From contig DASVQE010000027.1 in assembly GCA_036389275.1 (NCBI GenBank), positions 13,743 to 77,742 on the forward strand: a stretch of 64,000 nucleotides of DNA, in the 5' to 3' direction. The DNA comes from QHVT01 sp036389275. GTDB lineage: Bacteria; Acidobacteriota; Thermoanaerobaculia; Gp7-AA8. This document shows positions 42,653-50,830 of the stretch, piece by piece (the stretch's first letter is position 1; each line of letters opens with the position of its first letter). Below the pieces are notes generated by a model. The model was not told the DNA's origin and did no database searches. It worked only from the letters and a program-made list of their open reading frames with translations. A program made the translations under genes and the position numbers.

Positions 42653-44352
42653 ATGTACCCGAGGCTCCGCAGCTTCTTCAGCTCCTCCGACGTGTACTGC
42701 ACGTCGGTCGTTTTGCGTGACGCGGCCAGTTGCGTGTAGAGCTCGCGCATGCGGCGGCGCATCGCCTCGATGGCCGGCTGCAGCGCCGCGTCGGCGATGC
42801 GGTTGCGGGTCATGCCGGGGTCGCTGGCGATGTCGTACAGCTCGTCGTTCGGCGCGAGCTTGCGCTGGGTGAGGAAGCCGGCGTAGATCGCGGTCGTCGT
42901 CGCGCCGGTCACGTGCAGCTCGTCGGGACGTTGCATGCGCGCGATCGACGCGTAGACGCGGCCGGCGCATTTCGCCGGCGAGACGCGCACCTCGATCTCG
43001 TCGAGCCGAGCCGCGGCGAAGCGCAGGCGCATCGGCGGTGCGTTCGCAGGGCGATCGATCCCGCCGTAGTCGACGGCGCCGTCGACGATCATGGCGATGT
43101 GCGTCGCGCACTTCGCCGCGTTCGGATAGTGATCGACCGTCACGACGAACGGCTCGTATGCGGAGCGCGCCAGCCGGAAGCGCACCGCATCGTCGCGCAG
43201 GCCGATCGCCTTCAGCTCCGTTCCTTCCGGCTTCGGCGGCGCGGCCGACGTCACCAGGTCGCGGTAGAGAAAGTCGAAATTGCGGATCAGCCGGTACGAC
43301 CCTTCGGCGTAGAGCAGTGAGCGCGTGTAGGTCGGATAGCCGGTCACGATCATCGGCGCGGCCGCGGGCGCGCTGCGCAACAGCGTGGCCAGGCGGCCCG
43401 ACATCGCGTAGGAAATTTGATTCGTCTTCGCGATCGCGTTGCGCAGCGTCGCGCCGCCGGCCGCCGCCACCGCGGGCGCGAGCTCGAGCGAGGAGACGTT
43501 CGCCGCGACGCGCGCGTGCGGCACGCCCGGACCCCAGACGATCAGCGGCACGTCGCTGGTCTCGCGATAGATGTCGGCATGGCCGCCGTCGTAGCCATGC
43601 TCGCCGAGCTGCTCGCCGTGATCGGCGGTGACGAACACCAGCGGATCGTCGATGCCGCGCGCGCGCAGCGTCTCGAGCAGCTCGCCGATCAGCGCGTCGA
43701 CGTGGCGCAGGTTCTCGTCGTAACGGGCGATGCGCTCCTGCCGCGTCTTCGGCTCCGGCGCGTTGCGCCACCAGCCGTACGGCGCATGCATGTCGAAGTA
43801 GTGGACGAAGAGAAACAGCGGCGCGTCCGGCTTCTCGCGCCGCGCCCGCGCGATCAGCGCCGCCGCCGCGCCGTTCGTCACGCTGCCCGGCCGGGCGTGA
43901 TTGAGCCGCGGCATGATCTCGTTATCCGACGGCTCGGAGTAGTAGTCGAACCCTTTCGCGAACCCGTACTTGCGCCGCAGATGGAACACCGACACAGCGC
44001 CGGCGGTGACGTAGCCGCGCCGCTTCATGGCCGCGGCCAGCGTGTCGAGTTTCGGGGCGATGGCGGTGGCGTTTGACAGCGCGCCGTGCACGAACGGATG
44101 CACGCCGGTGAGCATCGAGCCGTGGCTCGGCGTCGTGGCCGGGATCGGCACGAGCACGTGCTCGAACAGCAGCCCGTCCTTTGCGCGGGCGTCGAGGAAC
44201 GGCGAGGTCGGCTGCGCGTAGCCGTACGCGCCGACGTGATCGGCGCGCAGCGTGTCGATCGAGATCAGGACGACGTGCGGCGGCGCGGCGTGTGCGAGTG
44301 ATGCGACCAGCGATGTGACGGCAACGAGGAGCAGCGCGGCCAGCGCGCGCAT
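42646..44352 (-). CDS. Secreted sulfatase-like hydrolase with Thr at the nucleophile position
   Basis: The 568-residue protein has a signal peptide (cleaved near Ala23). The alkaline-phosphatase-superfamily core includes VVLISIDTLRADHVGAYGY (first metal Asp), VTADHGEQLGEHGYDGGH (metal Asp/His) and a C-terminal KKLRSLGYIH. The residue that would be Cys or Ser in a formylglycine sulfatase (C/S-x-P-S-R) is Thr73 in PATTPSHGSM, and Arg is His. Thr nucleophiles are typical of phosphoethanolamine transferases and other phosphatases, so a phosphoester hydrolase or transferase is as likely as a sulfatase. It lies 3 nt after the lspA stop in the ispG-lspA operon. Confidence 0.88.
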   Translation of the reverse strand: MRALAALLLVAVTSLVASLAHAAPPHVVLISIDTLRADHVGAYGYAQPTSPFLDARAKDGLLFEHVLVPIPATTPSHGSMLTGVHPFVHGALSNATAIAPKLDTLAAAMKRRGYVTAGAVSVFHLRRKYGFAKGFDYYSEPSDNEIMPRLNHARPGSVTNGAAAALIARARREKPDAPLFLFVHYFDMHAPYGWWRNAPEPKTRQERIARYDENLRHVDALIGELLETLRARGIDDPLVFVTADHGEQLGEHGYDGGHADIYRETSDVPLIVWGPGVPHARVAANVSSLELAPAVAAAGGATLRNAIAKTNQISYAMSGRLATLLRSAPAAAPMIVTGYPTYTRSLLYAEGSYRLIRNFDFLYRDLVTSAAPPKPEGTELKAIGLRDDAVRFRLARSAYEPFVVTVDHYPNAAKCATHIAMIVDGAVDYGGIDRPANAPPMRLRFAAARLDEIEVRVSPAKCAGRVYASIARMQRPDELHVTGATTTAIYAGFLTQRKLAPNDELYDIASDPGMTRNRIADAALQPAIEAMRRRMRELYTQLAASRKTTDVQYTSEELKKLRSLGYIH

Positions 44353-44355
44353 CCG

Positions 44356-44859
44356 CTACGCCGCTTCCGTCTCGACCGGCTGCTCGGCGTGCTCCGGCTT
44401 CTTCCGCATGTCGAGGAAGAGCAAGGCGATGCCGATGCAGATCGCCGAGTCGGCGACGTTGAACGCCGGCCAGTGATGATTGCCGGCGTAGACGTCGAGG
44501 AAGTCGACCACGTAGCCGAAGCGGAAGCGGTCGAGCAGGTTCCCGATCGCGCCGCCGAGGATCAGATGCAGGCCGCTCTGCAGCAGCCGGTCCGTCACCG
44601 CCGAGCGCAGCGCGTAGACCACCACCACGCAGAAGACGGCGATGGCGCCGAGGTTGAGCAGCATCGGGACGATGCGCGAGTCGGCGTTCGCGCCGATGCC
44701 GAAAGCCGCGCCGGTGTTGCGCACGTGCACGAGCTGGAAGAAGCTCGGGATCACCGGCACCGCCTCGTGCAGGTCGATGCGCTGCACGACCAGCCACTTG
44801 GTCCAGAGATCGAGGAGGATCACGGCTACGGCGATGCTGACGTATTGAATGCGCTTCAA
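44356..44859 (-). CDS. lspA: Lipoprotein signal peptidase (signal peptidase II)
   Basis: The 167-residue protein has four TM helices and the LspA signatures VRNTGAAFGI, GGAIGNLLDRFRFGYVVDFLDVY and WPAFNVADSAICIG. The two catalytic Asp residues are in the second and third motifs. It cleaves prolipoproteins before the lipidated Cys; several lipobox proteins are encoded in this window. The ATG overlaps the ispG stop by 4 nt. Confidence 0.97.
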   Translation of the reverse strand: MKRIQYVSIAVAVILLDLWTKWLVVQRIDLHEAVPVIPSFFQLVHVRNTGAAFGIGANADSRIVPMLLNLGAIAVFCVVVVYALRSAVTDRLLQSGLHLILGGAIGNLLDRFRFGYVVDFLDVYAGNHHWPAFNVADSAICIGIALLFLDMRKKPEHAEQPVETEAA

Positions 44860-46007
44860 CGGGTCGCTCCTGCGGCTCGGCGCTCTTCGATCAGGCGATC
44901 GAGCTCGATGCGAAGTCTGCCGAGGATCTCGTCATAAGTGAAGTGCCCGAGCGACTCCGGCCCGCGCTTGAGGTTCACGTAGGTCGGCGCGCACCACATG
45001 CCGAGGTCGGCGTCGTCGGTCTCGCCGGGACCGTTCACGCGGCAGCCCATCACGGCGATGGTGATGTCGTGCTCCTGCGCGTAGCGCGTCATCTCCTTGA
45101 CGTTGTGGGCGAGGTCGATGAACGCCTCGTTCTCGACGCGCGAGCACGACGGGCAACTGATGATGTTCATGCCCTTCTGCTCGAAGCGCGGCACGGAGCG
45201 GAAGCGGCCGGCGGCGATGTCGTCGAGGATCTGCCGGCCGACGGTGATCTCCTCACCCTTGCGCTCGAACGGCAGGGTCAGTGAGACGCGGATGGTGTCG
45301 CCGATGCCGCGCGTGAGCAGTTGCTCGAAGGCGATGCGCGTTTTGATGACGCCGTCCGGCGGCATGCCCGCCTCGGTGACGCCGAGGTGCAGCGGCACGT
45401 CGGGACGAAGCGCGGCGAAGCGGATGTTCGCGTCGATCACTTTGTTCGGATCGGAGTCTTTGATCGAGACGCAGTACTGATCGAATCCGAGCTCGTCGAG
45501 CAGCGCGCAATGCTCGAGCGCCGACTCCACGATCGGCGCGATCGAGTCGTCGTGCGCGTACTTGGCGAGCTTCTCCGGATCGACCGAGCCGGCGTTCACG
45601 CCGATGCGCATGGCCACGCCGTGCGCGCGCGCGACGTCGACGAGGTAAGCGACTTTCTCGCGCACCGGCTTCTCGCGCTCGAGGTGGTAGAGGTGGCCGG
45701 GGTTGTAGCGCAGCTTCTGCACGTACGGCGCGACCTTCTCGGCGAGGCGGTAGTTTTCCTGCAGGTCGATGGAGAGGTTCGCGTTGGGCCGCGCGGCGCG
45801 GATCTCGGCGAGCGCGGCGACGTCTTTCGGGTTGTCGACGGCGATGCGGATCACGTCGGCGCCGGCCTGTTCGAGCAGCTCGACCTGGCGGATGGTGGCG
45901 GCCACGTCCTGCGTCCGGGTGGCCGTCATCGACTGCACGGCGACCGGGTTGTTGCCGCCGATCTTCACGTTGCCGATGCGGATCTCGCGCGTTTGCCGGG
46001 TCGTCAC
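44856..46007 (-). CDS. ispG: 4-hydroxy-3-methylbut-2-enyl diphosphate synthase (flavodoxin-type) IspG/GcpE
   Basis: The 383-residue protein opens RQTREIRIGNVKIGGNNPVAVQSMT. The [4Fe-4S] ligands are in ISCPSCSRVENEAFIDLAH and VMGCRVNGPGETDDAD, and IRIGVNAGS-like and LHLGVTEAG barrel segments lie between. It catalyses the reductive ring opening of ME-cPP in the MEP isoprenoid pathway. The start is GTG. It heads the operon ispG-lspA-sulfatase and is divergent from the coiled-coil receiver gene. Confidence 0.97.
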   Translation of the reverse strand: MTTRQTREIRIGNVKIGGNNPVAVQSMTATRTQDVAATIRQVELLEQAGADVIRIAVDNPKDVAALAEIRAARPNANLSIDLQENYRLAEKVAPYVQKLRYNPGHLYHLEREKPVREKVAYLVDVARAHGVAMRIGVNAGSVDPEKLAKYAHDDSIAPIVESALEHCALLDELGFDQYCVSIKDSDPNKVIDANIRFAALRPDVPLHLGVTEAGMPPDGVIKTRIAFEQLLTRGIGDTIRVSLTLPFERKGEEITVGRQILDDIAAGRFRSVPRFEQKGMNIISCPSCSRVENEAFIDLAHNVKEMTRYAQEHDITIAVMGCRVNGPGETDDADLGMWCAPTYVNLKRGPESLGHFTYDEILGRLRIELDRLIEERRAAGATR

Positions 46008-46055
46008 GCGCGTTCCTAACGCCTGAGGCCGAGAAAGATTCCGCCTGTTTCAACG

Positions 46056-46061
46056 TATCAT
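46056..46061 (+). promoter_or_regulatory. Candidate -10 box (TATCAT) for the coiled-coil gene
   Basis: TATCAT, 5 nt before the GTG at 46067. Confidence 0.4.
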
Positions 46062-46066
46062 CCGGC

Positions 46067-49042
46067 GTGCCTCGCCGCGCCGTGCTGGCCGCGCTCCGCG
46101 CTGCCGCGATCGTCATCATCGCCACCGGGCTCAATGCGCTCGTGGAAGGCGCGTTGCCGCGCTACGAGCCGCTCTATCTCTATCTGGCCGCGGTGGCGCT
46201 CGTCTCCTGGCTCGACGGCGCGGTGATCGGCGGCGTGGCCGCGCTCGTCTCGGGCGCGCTCTACGCGCTGCTGTTCCTCCGGCGCGAGGAGACGACGCCG
46301 ACCTCGATCGCGGTGCCGTTCGCCGCCGGGCTGGCGGCGATGGCGGTGACGGTGCTGTTCCGCGCCGGCACACGCGCCCGCCGCCGCGCCTCGGCCGTGC
46401 AGATCTTCCCGCAGGAGCCGCCGCTGCTCGACCGTCCGCGCTACGCCACCGAGTCGAATGACGAGGTGCTGGCGGCGATCGACGAGCTGCGCGCCGAGCT
46501 GCGGACGTCGATGGCGCAGGTGACCGCCGCGCGCCTGCGCGAGGACGAGCTCGACGCGCGCGTGACTGCGCTGCGGCAGGAGCTGGCCGCCTCCGCACCG
46601 CAGCGAGGCGAGGTGGAGTCGGTGCGCGCGCAGCTCGCCGCCGCCCGCGACCACCGCGCCAAAGCGCTCGAGCAGGTGGCCACGCTGCAGGCCGCGGCGT
46701 CGGCCTCGGCGACGGCTTCCGCGGACCTGGAGCGCCAGCTCGCCGAAACGCGCGCCGAGCTCGCCACCGTGCGGCGCGAGATCGAAATGGAGCGCATGCG
46801 CGCCGAGACCTCGTCGGCGTTGCGGGAAGAGGTGGAGTCGGAGCTGGCGTCGACGCGCGCGGAACACGCGGCGGTGCTGCAGGCGACGCAGCAGGAGCTG
46901 GATGCGACGCGCGAGCAGTTGGCGTCGGCGCAACAGGAACTGCTCGGAATCCGCGGCGACCACTCGACCGCGCACGAGCAGTTGTTGGCGTTGCGCGAGG
47001 AGCATGGGTCGGCGCAGCAGGAGCTCGTCGCGCTGCGCGAGCAAGTGCTCGCGTTGCGCGAGGAACATGCCGCGGCGCAGGAGCAACTCGCTGCGCTGCG
47101 CTCGGAGCATGCGTCATCCCAGGAGCACCTGCATGCGACGCGCGAGCAGCTCCGCTTGGCGCGCGAACAGTTGCTCGCCGCGCGCGAGCAGCTCGCATCG
47201 ACGCAGGAACAGCTGCTCACGCTGCGCGATCAGCATGCCTCGCTCCACGATCAACTGCTCGCGTTGCGCGAGGAACATTCGTCGGCGCAGGAGCAACTCG
47301 TCGGGCTCCGCTCGGAGTATTCATCGGCGCAGGAGCAGCTCGTCGCGCTGCGCTCGGAGTATTCATCGGCGCAGGAGCAACTCGTCGGGCTGCGCGTGGA
47401 ACATTCATCGGCGCAGGAACAGCTCATCGGGTTGCGCGAGCAACATTCATCGACGCAGGAAGAACTACTCGCGCTGCGCGCGGAGTATTCATGGGCGCAG
47501 GAGCAACTCGGCGCGCTGCGCGAGCAACATGCGTCGGCGCAGGAGCAACTCGCCGCGTTACGCGAGCAACATGCGTTGGCGCAGGAGCAACTACTCGCGC
47601 TGCGCGAGGAACATTCACCGGCCCGGGAAGAACTGCTCGCGTTACGCCAACAACATTCGTCCGCGCAGGAACAGCTCGTCGCGTTGCGCCAGGAACACTC
47701 GTCTGCACAGGAAGAACTGCTCGCGCTGCGCGCGACACTTTCATCAACGCAGGAAGAACTATTCGCGCTCCGCGACGCACAGGAAGAACTCCTCGCGCTG
47801 CGCGAGACACATTCTTCGGCGCGGGAAGAACTGCTCGCCCTGCGCGAAGAACATTCATCCGCGCAGGAGCAGCTCATCGCCCTGCGTGTGGAACATTCGT
47901 CGGCGCGGGAGCAGCTCGCGCGGGCCGGAGAGGAGCTGCGCGCCTCGCGGGAGCAGCATGCGGCGGCGCTCGCGCAGCACGCGCAGGCGCAGCAGGAGCT
48001 GGCCGCGTGGCGCGAGCGGCACGCCGCCGCGGACGCGGAGCTCGCGCGCGCGCAGCAGGAGCTGGCGGCGATGCGCGACCAGCACGGCTCTGCGCTCGCG
48101 CAGTACGCCGACGCGCAGCAGGAGCTGCTCGCGTTGCGCGAGCAGCTCGGCGGCGCGCAGGAGCAGCAGGCGTCGGCGCTCGCCGGCGCCGAGCGCGAGC
48201 TGGCCGCACTGCGCGCGCAACATGACGCCGATCGCGTCCAGCTCGAAGAGGCGCATCGGCATCTCGCGGAGCTGCGCGCGAGCCACGACTCCGCCATCGC
48301 CCAGTTCGCCGACGAGCGCCGCTCCGCCGACTCGCTGCGCGTCCGCGTCGCCGAGCTGGAAGAGGCGCTTGCATCGGAGGCGGCGGCGCGGACGGATCTC
48401 GAGCGCGCGGCGGCGGCGTTCGACGAGAAGCTCCAGACGATCGTCACCCATCTCGCCTCCGATCACGAGGCCGACCTCGGCACTGCACTCTCCGAGCGCG
48501 AAGAAGCACGCGCCGAGCTGCGCCTGCTGACCACGCGCTTCTCCGCGCTGCAGCAGAGGTTCGAGGAGGAGCATCAGCGGCTCGAAGACGCCACCCGGCT
48601 CCTCACCGAAACGCGCGCCGCCGCCCAACGCGAGATCGACGCGCTCCGGGCCCGGCTCGACCCCGGCCACACAGCGCCGCCGGCGCCGCCGCGCCGTCCG
48701 CGCATCCTCATCGTGCATCCCGGCGCCGAGCTGCGCGACGCCGCGCGCGTGACGCTGGAGCGTTCCGGCTACGAGGTGCTCGCCGCCGCAGACGGTCTCG
48801 AGGCGCTGCGCGTGGCGATGGCGGAGCAGCCGTCGGTGGTCATCGCCGACCTGCTCATGCCGAAGATGGACGGCCGCGAGCTCTGCCAGTTCCTCAAATC
48901 GCAGGAGCGCACCGCGCACATCCGCGTCGTGCTGCTCGCTCGCGCCGGCGACGAGCCGCGCGGCGTGCAGGCTGACGAAGTGCTGCGCAAACCGGTCCCG
49001 GTCGAGACATTGCGCGCGACGTTAGCGCGGCTTGCGAGTTAG
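46067..49042 (+). CDS. Membrane-anchored giant coiled-coil protein with C-terminal receiver-like domain
   Basis: The 991-residue protein has an N-terminal membrane region with about three helices (roughly 8-28, 36-66, 82-102) and a coiled coil from about residue 125 to 865. Its centre (about 381-614) is built from seventeen 14-residue units like EQLVALRSEYSSAQ. A Pro-rich hinge (PPAPPRRPR) leads to a receiver-like domain (about 880-991). The receiver keeps the phospho-Asp in VVIADLLMPKMDG and the Lys in VLRKPVP, but the acidic pair is replaced by HP (LIVHPGAEL) and the Thr by Ala (LLARAG), so phosphorylation is doubtful. It starts with GTG after a TATCAT box. Possible roles are a polarity scaffold, chemoreceptor-like rod or motility ruler; none is shown by the sequence. 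Confidence 0.88.
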   Translation: MPRRAVLAALRAAAIVIIATGLNALVEGALPRYEPLYLYLAAVALVSWLDGAVIGGVAALVSGALYALLFLRREETTPTSIAVPFAAGLAAMAVTVLFRAGTRARRRASAVQIFPQEPPLLDRPRYATESNDEVLAAIDELRAELRTSMAQVTAARLREDELDARVTALRQELAASAPQRGEVESVRAQLAAARDHRAKALEQVATLQAAASASATASADLERQLAETRAELATVRREIEMERMRAETSSALREEVESELASTRAEHAAVLQATQQELDATREQLASAQQELLGIRGDHSTAHEQLLALREEHGSAQQELVALREQVLALREEHAAAQEQLAALRSEHASSQEHLHATREQLRLAREQLLAAREQLASTQEQLLTLRDQHASLHDQLLALREEHSSAQEQLVGLRSEYSSAQEQLVALRSEYSSAQEQLVGLRVEHSSAQEQLIGLREQHSSTQEELLALRAEYSWAQEQLGALREQHASAQEQLAALREQHALAQEQLLALREEHSPAREELLALRQQHSSAQEQLVALRQEHSSAQEELLALRATLSSTQEELFALRDAQEELLALRETHSSAREELLALREEHSSAQEQLIALRVEHSSAREQLARAGEELRASREQHAAALAQHAQAQQELAAWRERHAAADAELARAQQELAAMRDQHGSALAQYADAQQELLALREQLGGAQEQQASALAGAERELAALRAQHDADRVQLEEAHRHLAELRASHDSAIAQFADERRSADSLRVRVAELEEALASEAAARTDLERAAAAFDEKLQTIVTHLASDHEADLGTALSEREEARAELRLLTTRFSALQQRFEEEHQRLEDATRLLTETRAAAQREIDALRARLDPGHTAPPAPPRRPRILIVHPGAELRDAARVTLERSGYEVLAAADGLEALRVAMAEQPSVVIADLLMPKMDGRELCQFLKSQERTAHIRVVLLARAGDEPRGVQADEVLRKPVPVETLRATLARLAS
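47207..47908 (+). repeat. In-frame 42-bp tandem repeat (17 units) encoding coiled-coil heptads
   Basis: Sixteen 42-bp units and one 30-bp unit (EELFALRDAQ) encode a two-heptad module with consensus E-(Q/E)-L-x-x-L-R-x-(E/Q)-(H/Y)-S-S-A-Q. The short unit drops four residues, which would shift the heptad register (a stammer). Neighbouring units are nearly identical in DNA, pointing to recent amplification. Confidence 0.85.
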
Positions 49043-49455
49043 GACCCGTAAGCGTCGCGAACGACGAGCATCATGTGCCGCTCCGGCGCGTCGAGCGGCG
49101 TGAAGCCGAACTGCGCGTAGAGACCGTGCGCGTCGCGCGTGACCAGGTGCCAGCGGCGGAGGCGCTGCAAGTCGGGATGCTCGCGGATCGACTGCATCAG
49201 CAGCTTCCCGATGCCGCGGCCGCGGTGCGAGTCGAGGACGAACACGTCGGCGACATAGCCGAACGTCGCGTAGTCGGTGACGACGCGGGCGAAGCCGATC
49301 TGCGCGTCGTCGTCGAACGCGCCGAAGGGCAGCGAGTGCTCGATCGACCGCGCCACCAGCTCGCGCGGGATGCCGCGGGCCCAGTACGACTCCTGCGACA
49401 GGTAGCGATGAATCAGATCGACGTCGAAGCCGTGGCAGCGGATCTCGATCGTCAC
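49039..49455 (-). CDS. GNAT family N-acetyltransferase, short
   Basis: The 138-residue protein has the acetyl-CoA loop FVLDSHRGRGIGKLLMQSI and the C-terminal RRWHLVTRDAHGLYAQFGFTPL. It matches small single-domain GNATs. The GTG overlaps the stop of the upstream MocR gene by 4 nt, so the two are co-translated. This places an acetyltransferase with a PLP-dependent regulator and a divergent amino-acid decarboxylase. Its stop overlaps the converging coiled-coil gene stop (TTAG). Confidence 0.9.
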   Translation of the reverse strand: MTIEIRCHGFDVDLIHRYLSQESYWARGIPRELVARSIEHSLPFGAFDDDAQIGFARVVTDYATFGYVADVFVLDSHRGRGIGKLLMQSIREHPDLQRLRRWHLVTRDAHGLYAQFGFTPLDAPERHMMLVVRDAYGS

Positions 49456-50783
49456 ACCACCATCTCCGTGCCGCGCTCCTCCTCGATCCCGGCGATCACC
49501 TGCAGCGCCGACTCGAGATCGGCCAGCGTCTGCGGCGCGCCGATGCTGATGCGCACCGCGCGCGGCACGTCGGCGCCGACGGCGAACGACGACGCCGCCG
49601 CGACGCGCACGCGCCGCCGCCGCGCCTCCTCTGCGAAGGCATCGCCGCTCCAGCGCTTCGGCAGCTCCAGCCAGACGTGCGAGGAGCGCGGATCGCCGGT
49701 CAGCTCGCGGCCGAGGATCCGGCGCGCGGCGCGATTGCGCACCGCCACCTCGGCACGCTTCTGCGCCGTGATGCGCGCGGCGGTGCCGTCCTCGATCCAC
49801 GTCGCCGCCAGCTCGGCGACGAGCGGCGAGGCGAAGAGGATCGTGGCGGCGAGCGACGCGTGGATGCGCGGCAGCAGCGTGTCGGGTGCGGTGAGATAGC
49901 CGAGGCGGAGCGCGGGCGCGAGAGCCTTCCCGAGACCCGTCAGAAAAATCGTGCGGTCGGGCGCGAACGCCGCCATCGGTTGCGGTGTTGTATCGAGCAG
50001 GAACCCGCAGACGTCATCTTCGATGATGGTGACGCCGTACTTCGTGGCGATCGCGGCCAGCTCGCGGCGCCGCTTCTCCGGCACGACCATCCCGGTGGGG
50101 TTATGCAGCGACGGAATCGTGTACAGCACCTTCGAGGCACGGGCGCGGCAGGCGCGCTCGAACGCATCCGGCACGATGCCGTAGCGGTCGAGCGTCAGCG
50201 GCTGCAGCTTGATGTGCAGCAGCGCCGCCACCGCTTTCGCGCCGTGATAGGTGAGCGCCTCGGTGAGGATGGTCTCGCCCGGCCGCGCCAGCGCGGCGAA
50301 GGCCAGCAGCAGCGCATGCTGCGTGCCGGCCGTCACGACCACATCCGCCGGATCGGTGCCGCGGCCGATCCAGGCCGCGCCGGCGGCGCGATGGCGCTCG
50401 CTTCCGGGGCCGACGGCGTACGTGGCGGTGAGCGTCGAGGTGAGGCGTTGCAGCGTGGCGCTGGCGACGACCGGCAGCAGCGTGTGCACGGTGTTGGTGG
50501 CGAGGTCGATCTCGCGCGCGGCCTCATGCGCGCGCGGCGGCGTGCGGCGGATGAACGTGCCGCGTCCAGTCGACGACTCGACCAGTCCGCGCCGCGCGCT
50601 CTCGGCGTAGGCGCGGGTCACGGTGACCGGCGTGATGCCGAGAAGCCGGGCCAGATGGCGGTGCGTCGGCAACTGGCTGCCGGCGACCAGCAGGCCGGCG
50701 GCGACGTCGCGCTCGAGCGCATCGGCGATGCGGCGGTAGATCGGCTCGGAGGAGTCGGACAGGCGCGGTGACCAGATTGTCAT
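49452..50783 (-). CDS. MocR-type regulator (GntR helix-turn-helix plus aminotransferase-like domain)
   Basis: The 443-residue protein has an N-terminal GntR winged helix (about 10-78; SEPIYRRIADALERDV, THRHLARLLGITPVTVTRAY) and a fold-type I PLP domain (about 100-440). The Schiff-base lysine is in FLTGLGKALAPALRLGY and the tyrosine/asparagine segment in TIPSLHNPTGM. MocR proteins sense a PLP-reactive ligand such as GABA or an amine precursor and control adjacent genes; the divergent decarboxylase is the likely target. Two direct TGTSATAG repeats lie in the shared gap. Confidence 0.93.
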   Translation of the reverse strand: MTIWSPRLSDSSEPIYRRIADALERDVAAGLLVAGSQLPTHRHLARLLGITPVTVTRAYAESARRGLVESSTGRGTFIRRTPPRAHEAAREIDLATNTVHTLLPVVASATLQRLTSTLTATYAVGPGSERHRAAGAAWIGRGTDPADVVVTAGTQHALLLAFAALARPGETILTEALTYHGAKAVAALLHIKLQPLTLDRYGIVPDAFERACRARASKVLYTIPSLHNPTGMVVPEKRRRELAAIATKYGVTIIEDDVCGFLLDTTPQPMAAFAPDRTIFLTGLGKALAPALRLGYLTAPDTLLPRIHASLAATILFASPLVAELAATWIEDGTAARITAQKRAEVAVRNRAARRILGRELTGDPRSSHVWLELPKRWSGDAFAEEARRRRVRVAAASSFAVGADVPRAVRISIGAPQTLADLESALQVIAGIEEERGTEMVV

Positions 50784-50799
50784 AGTCTAAGTGTGATAG
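50778..50799. promoter_or_regulatory. Candidate MocR operator (direct repeats)
   Basis: TGTCATAG (50778-50785) and TGTGATAG (50792-50799) are direct repeats with a 14-bp period, in the gap between the regulator and decarboxylase genes. MocR regulators commonly bind direct repeats. The first repeat runs into the regulator start codon. Confidence 0.4.
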
Positions 50800-50816
50800 G
50801 TGAGTCATGACGAGTG

Positions 50817-50822
50817 TAGCAT
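50817..50822 (+). promoter_or_regulatory. Candidate -10 box (TAGCAT) for the decarboxylase
   Basis: TAGCAT, 8 nt before the ATG at 50831. This favours 50831 over the ATG at 50807, which would lie upstream of the box. Confidence 0.4.
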
Positions 50823-50830
50823 CGGATTCC

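Noticed and set aside
47207..47908. 42-bp repeat array considered as a CRISPR array
   Set aside because: There are no unique spacers, the repeats are contiguous and in frame, and they encode heptads. No cas genes are near.
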